Positions 26,943 to 62,739 of a stretch of 64,000 nt of DNA are shown here, piece by piece. Each line of letters begins with the position of its first letter. The stretch's first letter is position 1. Origin of the DNA: Cyclina sinensis (Eukaryota > Mollusca > Bivalvia > Venerida > Veneridae); the NCBI GenBank assembly GCA_012932295.1, contig JAAONU010000001.1, positions 49,573,134 to 49,637,133 on the forward strand, written 5' to 3'. The translations under genes were made by a program, and so were the position numbers. The notes under the pieces were generated by a model. It did no database searches. It had not been told where the DNA came from and saw nothing but the letters and a program-made list of their open reading frames with translations.

Positions 26943-28504
26943 ACAAGAGGGCCAATATGGCCCTATATAGCTCACCTGACAATCATTGCACAGAAACATA
27001 AAAATCAGGATGTAAGTTAGTAGGTCAAGGCCAAAATCATCCATGGTCAAAGATTTAATCTGCATGCAAAATTATCTAAAGTTTCATTGTTGTAGCTGAA
27101 CAGAACATCTTCTAAGAATAGGCCCTGTGACCTATTTTTTGACCCTGGATGACCCATATACAATCCCATCATAGATTTTATCAAGACAAACATTCTGACC
27201 AAATATTAGGAAAATCGGAAGAAAAATACAGCCTCTATTGCATACACAAGCTTTTTCTAAGATTGGACCCTGTGACCTTGTTTTTGACCCCAGATGACCC
27301 ATATACAATCCCAACCTAGATTTCATCAAGACAAACATTCTGACCAAGTTTCATAAAGATCCAATGAAAAATACCGCCTCTATCTCATACAAAAGGTTTA
27401 TCTAAGATTTGACCCCATGACCTAGTTTTTGACCCCAGATGACCCATATACAATCCCAACCTAGATACCATAGAGACAAACATTCTGACAAAATATAAGG
27501 AAAATCGAATGGAAAACACAGCTTCTATTTTATACACAAGGTTTTTCTAAGATTTGACCCCATGGCCTAGTTTTTGACCCCAGATGACCCATATACAATC
27601 CCAACCTAAATACCATAGAGACAAACATTCTGACAAAATATTAGGAAAAATGGATGAAAAATACAGCTTCTATAACATACACAAGGTTTTTCTAAGATTT
27701 GACCCCATGACCTAGTTTTTGACCCCAGATGACCCATATACAATCCCAACCTAAATACCATAGAGACAAACATTCTGACCAAATATTAGGAAAAATGGAT
27801 GAAAAATACAGCTTCTATCACATACACAAGCTTTTTCTAAGATTTGACCCCGTGATCTAGTTTTTGACCCCAGATGACCCATAAACAATCCCAACCTAGA
27901 TCTCATCAAAACAAGCATTCTGACCAAATATTAGGAAAATCCAATGGAAAAGACGGCCTCTATCGCATACACAAGGTTTTTCTAAAATTTGATCCCGTGA
28001 CCTAGTTTTTGACCCCAGACGACCCATATACAATTCCAACCTAGATACCATAGATGCCAACATTCTGACAAAATATTAGGAAAATCGGATGAAAAATACA
28101 GCTTCTATCGCATACACAAGGTATTTCTAAGATTTGACCCTGTGACCTAGGTTTTGACCCCAATTGACCCATATACAATCCCAACCTAGAATTTATCAAG
28201 ACAAACATTCTGACCAAATATTAGGAAAGTCGGATGAAAAATACAGCTTCTATCGCATACACAAGGTTTTTCTAAGATTGGACCCCGTGACCTAGTTTTT
28301 GACCTCAGATGACCCATATACAATCCCAACCTAGATTTCATCAAGACAAACATTCTGACCAAGTTTCATAAAGATCCAATGGGAAATACAGCCTCTATTG
28401 CACACACAAGGCAAATGTGAACAGATGACAGACAACAGACGCCAGACGACGGACGTCCAGCGATCACAATAGCTCACCCTGAGCATTCGCTCAGGTGAGC
28501 TAAC
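26943..28504 (+). mobile_element. Pearl-like element, CATATACAATCCCAACC subfamily
   Basis: Starts AAGAGGGCCAATATGGCCCT. Nine units of about 145 bp follow, with GTGACCTAGTTTTTGACCCC, CATATACAATCCCAACCTAG and CATTCTGACCAAATATTAGG. The end has degenerate GACAGACAACAGACGCC, CGATCACAATAGCTCACCC and the hairpin CCTGAGCATTCGCTCAGG before TGAGCTAA. Confidence 0.9.
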
Positions 28505-28510
28505 AAAATA

Positions 28511-28938
28511 CTACCGCTTGCAAAACTGATTAGAGTTTACACTGTTAGGTCAAGAACAAGACTCGTTGGTACACCTGTCAAAATTCAATAAAAGCGCCGC
28601 CAAATATGTTTCTTTCAAACTCTGCATTTTATCTGTCAATGGTGTCATTCTGTGTACGAAATGGAAAAGCGGTTAAGAAAAAAATATTGAGTGAAGATTT
28701 CCGGTAGCAACGCAGTGACAATTACGACACAGCATCTTTGGCACCGCCCAGGCACATTTTTCTGGCAGCGAGTAGATTGCAAGACACAGTTTTACTGACA
28801 GGTATACCTGAAAAAACTCCCTTGCTGTGATAGGATGATCAATAAAGTGACAGTTAAGGCTACTGAAATAAACATCTTAACGTCACTTTTTACCGCTTTC
28901 CGAATACGTGAAACTCTAATCAGTTTTGCAAGCGGTAG
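28511..28938. mobile_element. 428-bp MITE with 28-bp perfect terminal inverted repeats, TA target
   Basis: 28511-28538 (CTACCGCTTGCAAAACTGAT...) is the exact reverse complement of 28911-28938. TA flanks both sides (28509-28510, 28939-28940), as for Tc1/mariner-type insertions. There is no internal ORF of note. It sits six bases after the preceding pearl-like element. Confidence 0.92.
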
Positions 28939-30470
28939 TAACAGCTGTCTCTAAAGAAAGGCCATTTTCCTTAACTTCAAAAATACTGAAGGGCTAGATT
29001 CACAGCTCAAATATTGTGCATTTCTTTATTAGCTCAATGAAAAGTCTAAATTCACTTGGAAGAAAGCATTCATACAACAGCTCTGAGTTTAATAGCAAAT
29101 GAACACAAATTTTCTGCAGGTTATTAAAGAAATAGTAAATCCTAACTGTGGGTGTGATGTAGATTAAATCAAAGGTAGGAATGAAGATGTGTAATCATTA
29201 GATCACAAGGTGTTAGTACAAGTCATACGACTAATGCATCTGCATGACATTATTAACAATCTGAGCCAGTACAAAAATGGTCAATTTCATGAACTTTGTT
29301 GTAGGTTTCAAAATATTACATCATTTTACTTATATACAATAGCATGCAGTTAGAAAATTTCAAAATATTTACATAACAATAATAAAAAAGTTGTTACCCT
29401 ATTTGCAAACACAGTAAAGATCTATCTATCCTAACCACTTATCACTGTCACTCTTGTTCCTTATAACTGAAGAAAATAAAAAAATAAACTACACAGAAAA
29501 ACAGTTTCTTCTTCAAAGGATGTATATATAACTCCAAGAAACATAAATTATTATTACTACGATTAATAAAATAATATCATATAAAAGTTAGAAGAATGGA
29601 TGTGACAGGCAAATGTTTAAACAAATGAATATTGAGGATGAAGTGACTCTGAATGAATCACAGATAACAGTGAACAATTTCAAAGAATATTTATACCACT
29701 TAGGAAAACAAGCTATACTGTAATAATAGACAAGCAAATCTTTGTTTCCACTATTTCATATGAAAATGTAAAATGGAGAGTGTTCTGAATGTCACTAGGA
29801 TAAGGACATTTGAGATGGTAGGAAATGAGAATTTTGATATGTATAGTCTTGGAAAATAAGTTATAATGTTTTATTTCTTTACAACATATCGTGAAGAAGC
29901 ATAGCTAACCTCCCAAATATCAGCTCCCTTACCACAAGTAGGCTGTGCTATCAATTTTGAATTAAAAATTATACACTCAGGTAAAATATATTCAGCAATT
30001 TCTAAATGGCCATTCATGTTTTAGCTTACAAAACACCATTGTTAAGAAACAATACATTACATAAATATCACATATACAGCATAAAAACAATAGTATTACA
30101 ATACTTTTAACAATAAACTAACATAGCAAATATACTTATATGGCTGTATTCAAAACTCATTTACTTTAAATTCATTCATTCATTCATCACTGAAAGCATT
30201 CATGAGTGATAGAATTTACAGTACTCGAATATTACATAATAAATTACTAAATACCAGCTTCCTATTGCCTGTATCAGAATTTATACAGAAATTCCCCTGA
30301 CAACATCAAATCTCATGCCTTCTGGGCAAGAGCCCCTATACTTTTCTAAACTCTGTTTTAAGTGTTAAAAATATTTTTTGAAATTTTATACTGTATCATA
30401 TTCCTTCATGCACTGTTGAATTTACACATCCTAAACACCTACTAGCCAACACATAATAACAAACTTGCCC
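28939..30470. other. No gene recognised
   Basis: AT-rich, no clear repeat. A tiny minus-strand stretch at 29895-29927 is bounded by AG and GT and reads PTCGKGADIWE, but nothing connects to it in phase. Confidence 0.3.
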
Positions 30471-30479
30471 ATTCCATTA

Positions 30480-30877
30480 CATCGTCGGAAACCAACGTTC
30501 GATCCATTCCGTTTCACTCTGTTTAACTAGCGTGGGACAATTGGCTGGTAAAATTTCGTACTCATGAATAATTCATTACCTACTTTCATTGGTTTCCGTA
30601 AGATTTCCCTTGCGGAATCTCAGCCAATGAAATGACTTGTAACAATTTGCCTTCCACGCCTATGTTTAAATCCTGGGAAATACGTCTATTTTAAGTAACT
30701 TGTCATTATGCCTACTCTCCACACTGAAGAGTGTCTATTTGTAATGCGGCATCTCATTCGACGAAGAGTTACATCCCTTTGCTTATAAATATTCATTAAA
30801 ACGAATAATCAGCAGTCAATTATCCCACGGTACATAATGTAGTTGTGCGGAATATGTACCGGGGGTCACCGACGATG
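30480..30877. mobile_element. 398-bp MITE with 9-bp target duplication
   Basis: The termini CATCGTCGG and CCGACGATG are complementary over 9 bp, then imperfect. The flanks are an exact 9-bp duplication, ATTCCATTA (30471-30479 and 30878-30886). A 9-bp duplication suits Mutator-like transposases. Base composition is less AT-rich than its surroundings. Confidence 0.88.
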
Positions 30878-31179
30878 ATTCCATTAATAAGTGTTTCTAA
30901 ATACAGTCAAATGTCTTGAACATATTATGGCAAGGTCAATGACTTAAAATAAAAATCAAGGAACAAGTTTACCATAATTACATAATTAAGTGTATATCAT
31001 CATCTTGTAATTCTTTAAATGTTCATAACATAATATATATAAATAAAAACATGCTTTAAAATGTGTCTATATTTCATTTAAAAACAACTTAAAACAATAT
31101 AAAACCAAGTTACCTGCTTCCATAAGATATCAAAATCCTTGACATGTCAGTTGTTAATTCTATATAATTGATTCTTTAA

Positions 31180-31386
31180 CCCTTAACCTGCTGGAACCAA
31201 AAGTGATTAGCCTTGGCCACCAGTATAGAGCCAGGCCAGCCTGCACATCTGTGCAGTCTGACCAGGCTCTATACTGTTGGTAGCTCATTTTTTTGTATTT
31301 TGATATTGAAATCCCTTAAACTTTGAATGGACTGTTTCAAATTCAAAGCTGGGCAAATCCATTACAAAATTTCAGCATGTTCAGGA
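31180..31386 (+). mobile_element. piggyBac-like MITE, copy 1
   Basis: TTAA at 31176-31179 and 31387-31390 flank a 207-bp element starting CCCTTAACCTGCTGGAACC and ending TTCAGGA. It contains an internal inverted repeat, AGTATAGAGCC / GGCTCTATACT. TTAA targets with CCC ends are the piggyBac signature. Other copies are at 41346-41553 (inverted) and 56105-56310. Confidence 0.88.
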
Positions 31387-31566
31387 TTAAAGCAGATGAG
31401 TGAAAAACTTACAGACTGGGATGTTGTCTTTGAAACTGAAAATAATGTTAGCATTAAGCTTTTGCTCATCAAAGTTATAATGAGAGTTTATTATCAGCAT
31501 GGAAATGCATGAGTATAAGAACAAAACAATTCCGATGTTTCTGAGTGTAATAGACAAATCTAAATT

Positions 31567-31740
31567 GGAGGAGAAGTGGTTGAGAGGTTAGACCACCTGA
31601 CTCCTGATCTCCTGGTCACGGGTTCAAATCCGACTTAGGTGAGATTCTCCAATGACATTCTGTATTCTGCACGTGCGAGTACTGGTTTGACTCCTGGAAA
31701 CGTACTAGAATACACTTAACATACGAAGATAAAAAAATCA
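31567..31740 (+). repeat. tRNA-derived SINE, family 2
   Basis: tRNA-like head with box A AGTGGTTGAGAGGTTAGAC and box B GGGTTCAAATCCG. The tail GTGAGATTCTCCAATGACA...GAGTACTGGTTTGACTCC is shared with the minus-strand copy at 6117-6262. Confidence 0.75.
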
Positions 31741-32952
31741 AACAAAATATTCTGATAAAAATGATATTTAAGCATAGAAGGCATACTTGAAATTCCCCAA
31801 ATGTCTATAGGTTTTTTAAACTTAAAACTGCTTGAAGGAGCATGAATTAAGGAAACTATTTTAAGCAACAATTCATAACTGATGTGAAGTAAAATGTGGC
31901 CAAAACAAAAGGAAGATAAAAAAGAATGACTTTGACAAATGCTTTTTACTCTTTCTTATGGTGATTCAGTAACAATACTTTTACAATAATACTACAATCG
32001 TTCCTTGTAAGTCCTATACAAAATTCTTACAAGACTTACATTTAATACAAAAATTGAAACTAGGGCTAACCTTAAAATGTAATATTTGACCTTTAAATAT
32101 GGCCTTGACCTTGAACTCATAAAATACAGCAAACACTGTTCTAATCAATGCAGGAAAACCTTCAGGGAAAAACTCTAGCATTTCCTGCTAATTCCAGGGG
32201 CAGTTAGAACAGTTTTGCAATGAAATCTTTACATCTTTCTTCAAAAACATGATTATAACAACCTTCAGCAGATACAAAACCTGGCCTTCATATTCGTACC
32301 TTAAAAAGAACTGAGTGTCAAAAAGTGAATACATGACTTATGCTTATTAATGCTGTATCCTTAAAGGGCTTCGAAGAATCAGAAGGCACAAATGATGAAC
32401 GCAATATGTAACTTACAACCTTAAAATAACATCATGAAAATAGCAATTTATATGAATCTGAACACATCTTAGACAGAATATATTAAAACATAATGCTGGC
32501 TTTTGAGCAATGGCTTCACATACTCATACACAATAGCTTATACTGTGACCATTAAGCAATATTTTTACTTAACATTCTTCATTTTTTTAATACTTTGACA
32601 CAATGATTCTTACAATATCAACAGACTATTGCAAACCAAACAAAACTTGGTGAAAGTGCACAAGAGGAAATGTCTACACTTGATTGTACATTAGGAGTCT
32701 GTGTTACACAAAATACCTCTTGTATTTAAATAACTATCTAAGGATTTGTTAGAGAATAAATTATAGAGGGCTTGGTGCAAGAATGGACAAAGTCTTAATG
32801 CACAAATCCTCAGAATATATTAAAGAATATAAATTGTAGCTATATCTATAAAATTTATAGTATACAGGATCAATAATGGATAATTTGTAAAAGCTTCAAT
32901 ACAATAAATTTGTCACATGTTACGACTGTTACTCATATGTGACAACACTGAG
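31741..32952 (-). other. Probable 3' UTR of the phospho-lyase gene and downstream sequence
   Basis: AT-rich, no exon found. It follows the phospho-lyase stop codon on the minus strand. The transcript end cannot be fixed from sequence. Confidence 0.3.
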
Positions 32953-57190
<24,238 letters not shown>

Positions 57191-57665
57191 CTGAAAAATT
57201 AAATGTACAATAATACTGAAAATCATTTATTGAATAAAGATGTCAGTAAGGCAGAACTTGGTAATAATTCACTAGGAGTAATGCATTTATAACAGGTGTA
57301 TCTTGGGTAATAACTAGGAATACATATTTAAGCATGTATGAAACACTGACATTTAAATATTGTCAGGCTTAATGGAGAAATATCCATCAGTATTCCTTTT
57401 AAATTACTAATATCTGCCACATTATAATAAACATGTCTTATTGCCTACATGTCTTTTCCTACATGTGATTAGATTTTTTTAAAACATATAATACATGGAT
57501 TTTACAGGAGGATGAAATATTAACTAAACAACGACATCCAGAAGCTTGTAATGGTAAGTGAATTTTTTTAAACTGAATTCATATTTTTAAACAAATTGCT
57601 CTAGTCCCAGTTTTGAAATGTTCCAATAGCTTTAAGTAATAAAATTATGAATAACTCCTTTCAAC

Positions 57666-58808
57666 GAATACCGGCTGATTCGGACCTTGGCTGATTCGGA
57701 CCCAGGCTGATTCGGACCCTCCTTGGCTGATTCGGACCACATCCTTGGCTGATTCGGACCACATCCTTGGCCGATTCGGACCACTTTCTTGGCTGATTCG
57801 GACCACGTAACTTTAACAATATTCATCATCTTTAACATTTTTTTAAGTGAGTAACTTCCTATTTTTATATTTATCTGGCTTAATTTGATTGTTTAAGGGC
57901 GGATGCGGGTGACGCTGAAAATATTTGGTCATATTTATTGAGTAAAATTCACAAGAATAATTGCTTATCCCCAGGTTGTAAAAAATTGCATTGGGTGTAA
58001 TAAAGAAATCTGTGTGTCGATCTGTCTGTCTGTCATTTCTTCTCCCATTATACATATTTGTTTATATAATAATACTAATATCTACTGAAGGAAAATAAAC
58101 AAATAAAAATGGAAGTCATCAAAAATTTTTAAAAAAATGTAACGAATGTGCGAAAAACTAAGTAGTTATATGCACTTTAATAAATCAACACGTTATAAAG
58201 TAAGTGTAAATGCCCTACTTTGATCGGGCCGTTGTTTTATCACGTTAATAGTGTGAAAAATTAATTAATGATATGCACTTCAATCAACACATTATAAAGT
58301 AAGTGTGATCCGGCCGTCGTTTTAATCAAGGTAAAAGCGTGAAAAATTAATTAGTTACAACACATTAGCTTTAAATAACAATTAACTCGTGGATTTGGCA
58401 AATTACGCGCCTGCCGTTTATCATTGTTTAATGCCACTAAGTTGAGAAATTTTAGTAAGTGTTGACTGCAACAACTCAATAAATTTGGTGTACATAAATT
58501 GCAATTTTACTCCTTGCTTTTCACAAATGAAAAAATGGAATCAGAAGTGTATGCATTTACACTTACTATAGAATGTGTTGATTGAAGTGCATATCATTAA
58601 TTAAACAATCAACTTAAGCCAGATAAATATAAAAATAGGAAGTCACTCACTTAAAAAAAATGTTAAATATGATGAATATTTTTTAAGTTTCGTGGTCCGA
58701 ATCAGCCAAGAAAGTGGTCCGAATCGGCCAAGGATGCGGTCCGAATCAGCCAAGGAGGGTCCGAATAAGCCTGGGCCGAATCAGCCAAGGTCCGAATCAG
58801 CCAGGTTC
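57666..58808. mobile_element. Foldback-type element with tandem-repeat inverted ends and 9-bp target duplication
   Basis: The left arm holds seven tandem copies of TTGGCTGATTCGGACC (57672-57808) and the right arm six complementary copies (58692-58805). Inside these, AAAATAGGAAGTCACTCACT and neighbouring sequence pair with the left arm over about 90 bp more. CCTTTCAAC is duplicated on both sides (57657-57665, 58809-58817). The centre has two direct copies of a block with TTATAAAGTAAGTGT and GTGAAAAATTAATTA. No ORF is present. Drosophila FB elements and some Mutator-like elements share this layout. Confidence 0.9.
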
Positions 58809-59087
58809 CCTTTCAACAAAGTTTATCAAAAAGTATAGAGAAACAATGCACCATCTAAAACTGATGCATAAGTAAGGTGTTTTTCACCATTGCACCAATA
58901 CTGAGAATATTTCTGGACCCAGAGTCTTGTCTACACTGATAGCCACATCATATTATTATACTGTACATATATCATAGTCCAATTAAACTGACTTAATTCA
59001 AGTTTACCACAGACTGAGTGGCTAGCAGCTAGCATATATCTAACCTTAACTTGAATGGTGTCCGCACTTTAGAAGTAGAACCACAGC

Positions 59088-59170
59088 AAGCACCCGGCGA
59101 GCTCTGTTGGTATAGCTACAGACTAGTGTCACAGGGTTCATGGGTTTGAGTCCCATGTTGTGTGCACTTA
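59088..59170 (+). repeat. tRNA-like SINE head
   Basis: Box A-like GAGCTCTGTTGGTATAGC and box B-like GGGTTTGAGTCCC are spaced as in a tRNA. A genuine tRNA acceptor stem is not evident. Confidence 0.55.
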
Positions 59171-59521
59171 TTCCTTTGGCTTACAGCAACAGTGTCAGAG
59201 GTAAAAAGGCAGGAGGGCTTGGGTTGGTCTTTGAGGTTAAAGGGGAAGAGTTATGAAATCAAGGTTTAAAAAAATAACTGATCGATAAACTGCCATCAGG
59301 TAGAGTTTTAAAAACATGTTGACATGTGTAGAGTTTGTAAGTGAAATGCATAAAAAAAAAAATTTCTTATCTATTTTCTCTAGTATTGATTCAGTTTGGA
59401 ATAAGCTATACAGGTATAACAGCTTCCAATTGTGTTTGATCATTTCCACGTGATCAAGTTGTAAGTTTCTACAACTTTTTCAGATTTTTTTTATTTCAAC
59501 AAAGTTTCAAGAAATAGTGTC

Positions 59522-60460
59522 TTTAACAAGTATTTGTTAAAGCTTGTACTATATAACTGCATACACTATGTCTTAACAAATACTTTGTTAAACATAAACC
59601 AAATTGTTGTGGTATAATATCAATGCTTTTTAACAATTATATGTTAAGATCGCTTTTGCTTAGCCTATCATCAATTGGACATCAGAGTTTAACAAATCTT
59701 TGTTAAACTATTCTCGTCACTTGACAGAGATGTGGAAAGAAAATCGGCTGAATTGTTAACAATTATTTGTTAACATCTCTGTTCGCTGTTACTGAATCTA
59801 CCGTCAGTCAAAGTTTAACAGATCTTTGTTAAAGCTTATACCATTCTCAGTGAAAGAGATGCAGAAAGAAAATATGCCGAATTGTTAACAATAATTTGTT
59901 AACATCTCTGTTCTCTGTTACTGAATCTACCATCAGTCAGAGTTTAACAAATCTTTGTTAAAGCTTATACTATTCTCTTCACTTGACAGAGATGTGTAAA
60001 GAAAACTGGTCGAATTGTTAACAATAATTTGTTAACATCTCTGTTCTCTGTTACTAAATCTACCATCAGTCAGAGTTTAACAAATCTTTGTTAAAGCTTA
60101 TACTATTCTCTTCACTTGACAGAGATGCAGAAAGAAAATATGCCGAATTGTTAACAATAATTTGTTAACATCTCTGTTCTCTGTTACTGAATCTACCTTT
60201 AGTCAGAGTTTAACAAATCTTTGTTAAAGTTTATACTATTCTCTTCACTTGCCAGAGATGTGGAAAGAAAATTGGTCGAATTGTTAACAATAATTTGTTA
60301 ACATCTCTGTTCACTGTTAATGAATCTACCGTCAGTCAGATTTCAGAACATAACAAATATTTGTTAACGATTATATGAGAATCATCAGTTGGCAGAGATA
60401 TTCAATTGGCATCGGCTGGATATCAATGATTTTAACAATATCTGTTAAGATGTTTAATCT
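59522..60460. repeat. Tandem array of palindromic GTTAAC units, period about 124-133 bp
   Basis: The palindrome TTTAACAAATCTTTGTTAAA recurs at 59690, 59814 (one change), 59943, 60076 and 60209. Each unit also has TTGTTAACAATAATTTGTTA followed by ACATCTCTGTT, with upstream ACAGAGATG complementary to CATCTCTGT. Outer copies at 59522-59640 and 60340-60460 are more diverged. Units alternate between two types. Confidence 0.92.
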
Positions 60461-60837
60461 TTAATGTATTAACATTCTGATTTCAGAAATAAACGAACCT
60501 TCATAAAATATTATCATTGTGATTATTAGTTATTAATGATGAAGAATAAACATCAAAGTGATGCATATTTCCCGTCAACATATTTGTCAAAAAAGCTAAA
60601 ATACTGAGTGAATAAATCTTGAAAAATAAACTTAATATGGCATTTATAGAAACAATTATTAATTTTACCGGTTTTAAGCCATTACAAATATACTGTGAAC
60701 AATGTGTTTTGCTGATAACCATGAATTAAAAAAGATATTATATAAAAGGCCTTCACTTTTATTGGTAAAAAATTTACCCCTTTAGTCACGGGGTAAATAC
60801 TTTAGTTATAACATTAATGTTGAGGCAATCTAATAAC

Positions 60838-60915
60838 TAGATGCCGTGGCTCAGTGGTCTAAGTCGTTGCTCTATATTACTGACCGAAAGGTCGTGGGTT
60901 CGAATCCTGGTAAAG
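60838..60915 (+). repeat. tRNA-derived SINE head
   Basis: Box A CCGTGGCTCAGTGGTCTAAG and box B GTCGTGGGTTCGAATCCTGG are clean, about 40 bp apart. GACCGAAAGGTC forms an anticodon-arm-like hairpin. The acceptor ends do not pair, and a T-run follows, so it is a SINE rather than a tRNA gene. A minus-strand ORF here (RTHDLSVSN...) is a product of SINE antisense reading. Confidence 0.7.
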
Positions 60916-61967
60916 TCAAAACTTTTTTTTTCAGTTTTCATGGTGTATAGAAGCATAATATTATATTTTTTCCATAGTATATTAAATCCTCTTAAATTTG
61001 AAGGAATAAAAAATTTCAGCAAAATTTTGTGAGTCAGTCGGTTTAAATAACCTTTACCCATAACAAAATTATATTCAGTCAATGCTGTGTAACATTGTCT
61101 ATACAAATATATCACTGTATCTAAAATCTAAAAATGAAAGAATGCAACCCTTAAGCAAGAAAACATAACATTCAACTTGAAAACACAAATTAAATTCGTC
61201 CATATATATAATTTCCTTTACAGTTCTGTCAGTATTTTCCACTCAATTAAAAGGTACCAGAAACATTTTTTTGCCTGACCATTATAATATTGCAAATCCA
61301 ACATTACTTACTTTATTTAACACAATCTATTGATGACCCGAATTCACCTTGAAGATGAAATGTCTAAGCACACTGATTTTTTCTGTCCGAAGTTTACCAC
61401 TAAACCACAAAATTTATGCCTTTTTTTCTTCTGTGAGAGTGTTTAAATAAATGAGCCCTTTACAAAATGAAATCATTTGGTACTGTGGTGTAAATAGGAC
61501 ACTCTCGGTTGCTACTCACTCTTTGTTTACACTATTCAGCATTTTATGATCTCCATGGGAATTGTCTTGATTTGTTGAACTGTGGCTGCTCAAGCATGTA
61601 ATGTTAATTTCACCTCAAGCAATGAAAATCCCATTTAACTTAGTCATGGCACTGGTCAGAAAACCAGATTCATATACAGTCCTATGAAATACTAGGGAAA
61701 ATCGGCTCAATCCGAGCTAAGTCTTATCAGTAAGCATATCAGATAGAATTGCCCCTTACAGTTATAAATCAATTAGCACCAGCTTGTGTTTGTTTATAGT
61801 CTGCTGACCACTCCAGTAATGTATTAATGTTATTCCTAAGATTTTACTGCAGCAACATCTTCATTATCTGTGTTTAACCAAATCATGTAGAAAATTAGAA
61901 AATAAAATTATAAGTAGATCTATTGATTGTTAGCATACTATTCATTTTTGAGTAATAATGACTTCTT

Positions 61968-62010
61968 TAATACAACAAAATCAATTTTAATAATTGATTT
62001 TGTTGTATTA
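61968..62010. repeat. Perfect 19-bp inverted repeat with 5-nt loop
   Basis: Arm 61968-61986 (TAATACAACAAAATCAATT) is exactly complementary to 61992-62010, with TTAAT between them. Confidence 0.92.
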
Positions 62011-62247
62011 TTTTTGTTACAAACAGGATGAGATCATTAAATTTAAAATGAAGCCTTTTTATTTGTATACATATAGGATATCAAAGTGTTTTTGAGATTT
62101 TATTATTTTATTTTGCTTTGATTTTTATCATACCTGAATTAAAGAAGTACTTTATTTCTGGTCATGAAATAAGAGATTTTATTGTGTTTGTTTTCAGCCC
62201 TTTTCTGAACTACATGTTCTTGAGAATAATGACAATATGTTAAAGCC

Positions 62248-62250
<3 letters not shown>

Positions 62251-62300
<50 letters not shown>
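62251..62300. repeat. (GT)25 microsatellite
   Basis: Fifty uninterrupted bases of alternating G and T. Any ORF through it (poly Cys-Val) is spurious. Confidence 0.98.
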
Positions 62301-62301
<1 letters not shown>

Positions 62302-62739
62302 GTTTTAAAAAATACTTTAAGCCAACCAACACGCTTGTAGAATATTTCAATTTCACAAGGGAACTAAAAGTCGAAATAAAAACCATAAATGAGCAGGAAG
62401 TTATTTGTGTTCAAGGACTACTCCGATATATAAAACTGCAGAACATAGTAATCAACACGAAGACAATAGATTAAAGTATCAAGGTTTTATATGACACATT
62501 AATTGAATCTAGTATTATGAAAACTTTAGGACATTTCGAAAGCAATATTTTATTTTTAAGCTCAATTTATTAACAGCATTTATTGAAACGAAATGGAAAA
62601 ATATATGTATGTTTGAACATCACCTCATGATGTCAAATTCAATAAATATTGTGAATAAACTTATGAAGACCTGCTTGAAAAAAAAAAATCAAACAACCTT
62701 CAAGATTTACTGAAACTGAAGAATTTCACCGAAGCCATT

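Larger units (their letters stand above)
60916..62700. other. No gene recognised
   Basis: AT-rich. It holds only the perfect hairpin at 61968-62010 and the (GT)25 run. The missing N-terminal phospho-lyase exon was looked for here without success. Confidence 0.3.

Noticed and set aside
25117..28504. Regularly spaced repeats that could suggest a CRISPR-like array
   Set aside because: Units are 145 bp, diverged, with no short unique spacers, in eukaryotic DNA; they are pearl-like tandem cores.
29895..29927. Possible minus-strand 33-nt exon reading PTCGKGADIWE
   Set aside because: Splice dinucleotides are present but no neighbouring exon joins it in phase; too short to support.
60838..60915. 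Possible functional tRNA gene
   Set aside because: Boxes A and B are good but the acceptor arms do not pair and there is no proper terminator context; it fits a SINE head.
60837..61115. Minus-strand ORF ending RTHDLSVSNIEQRLRPLSHG
   Set aside because: The peptide is the antisense reading of the SINE head, a known source of false gene models.
62253..62474. ORF beginning with poly Cys-Val
   Set aside because: Translation of the (GT)25 microsatellite followed by unrelated sequence.
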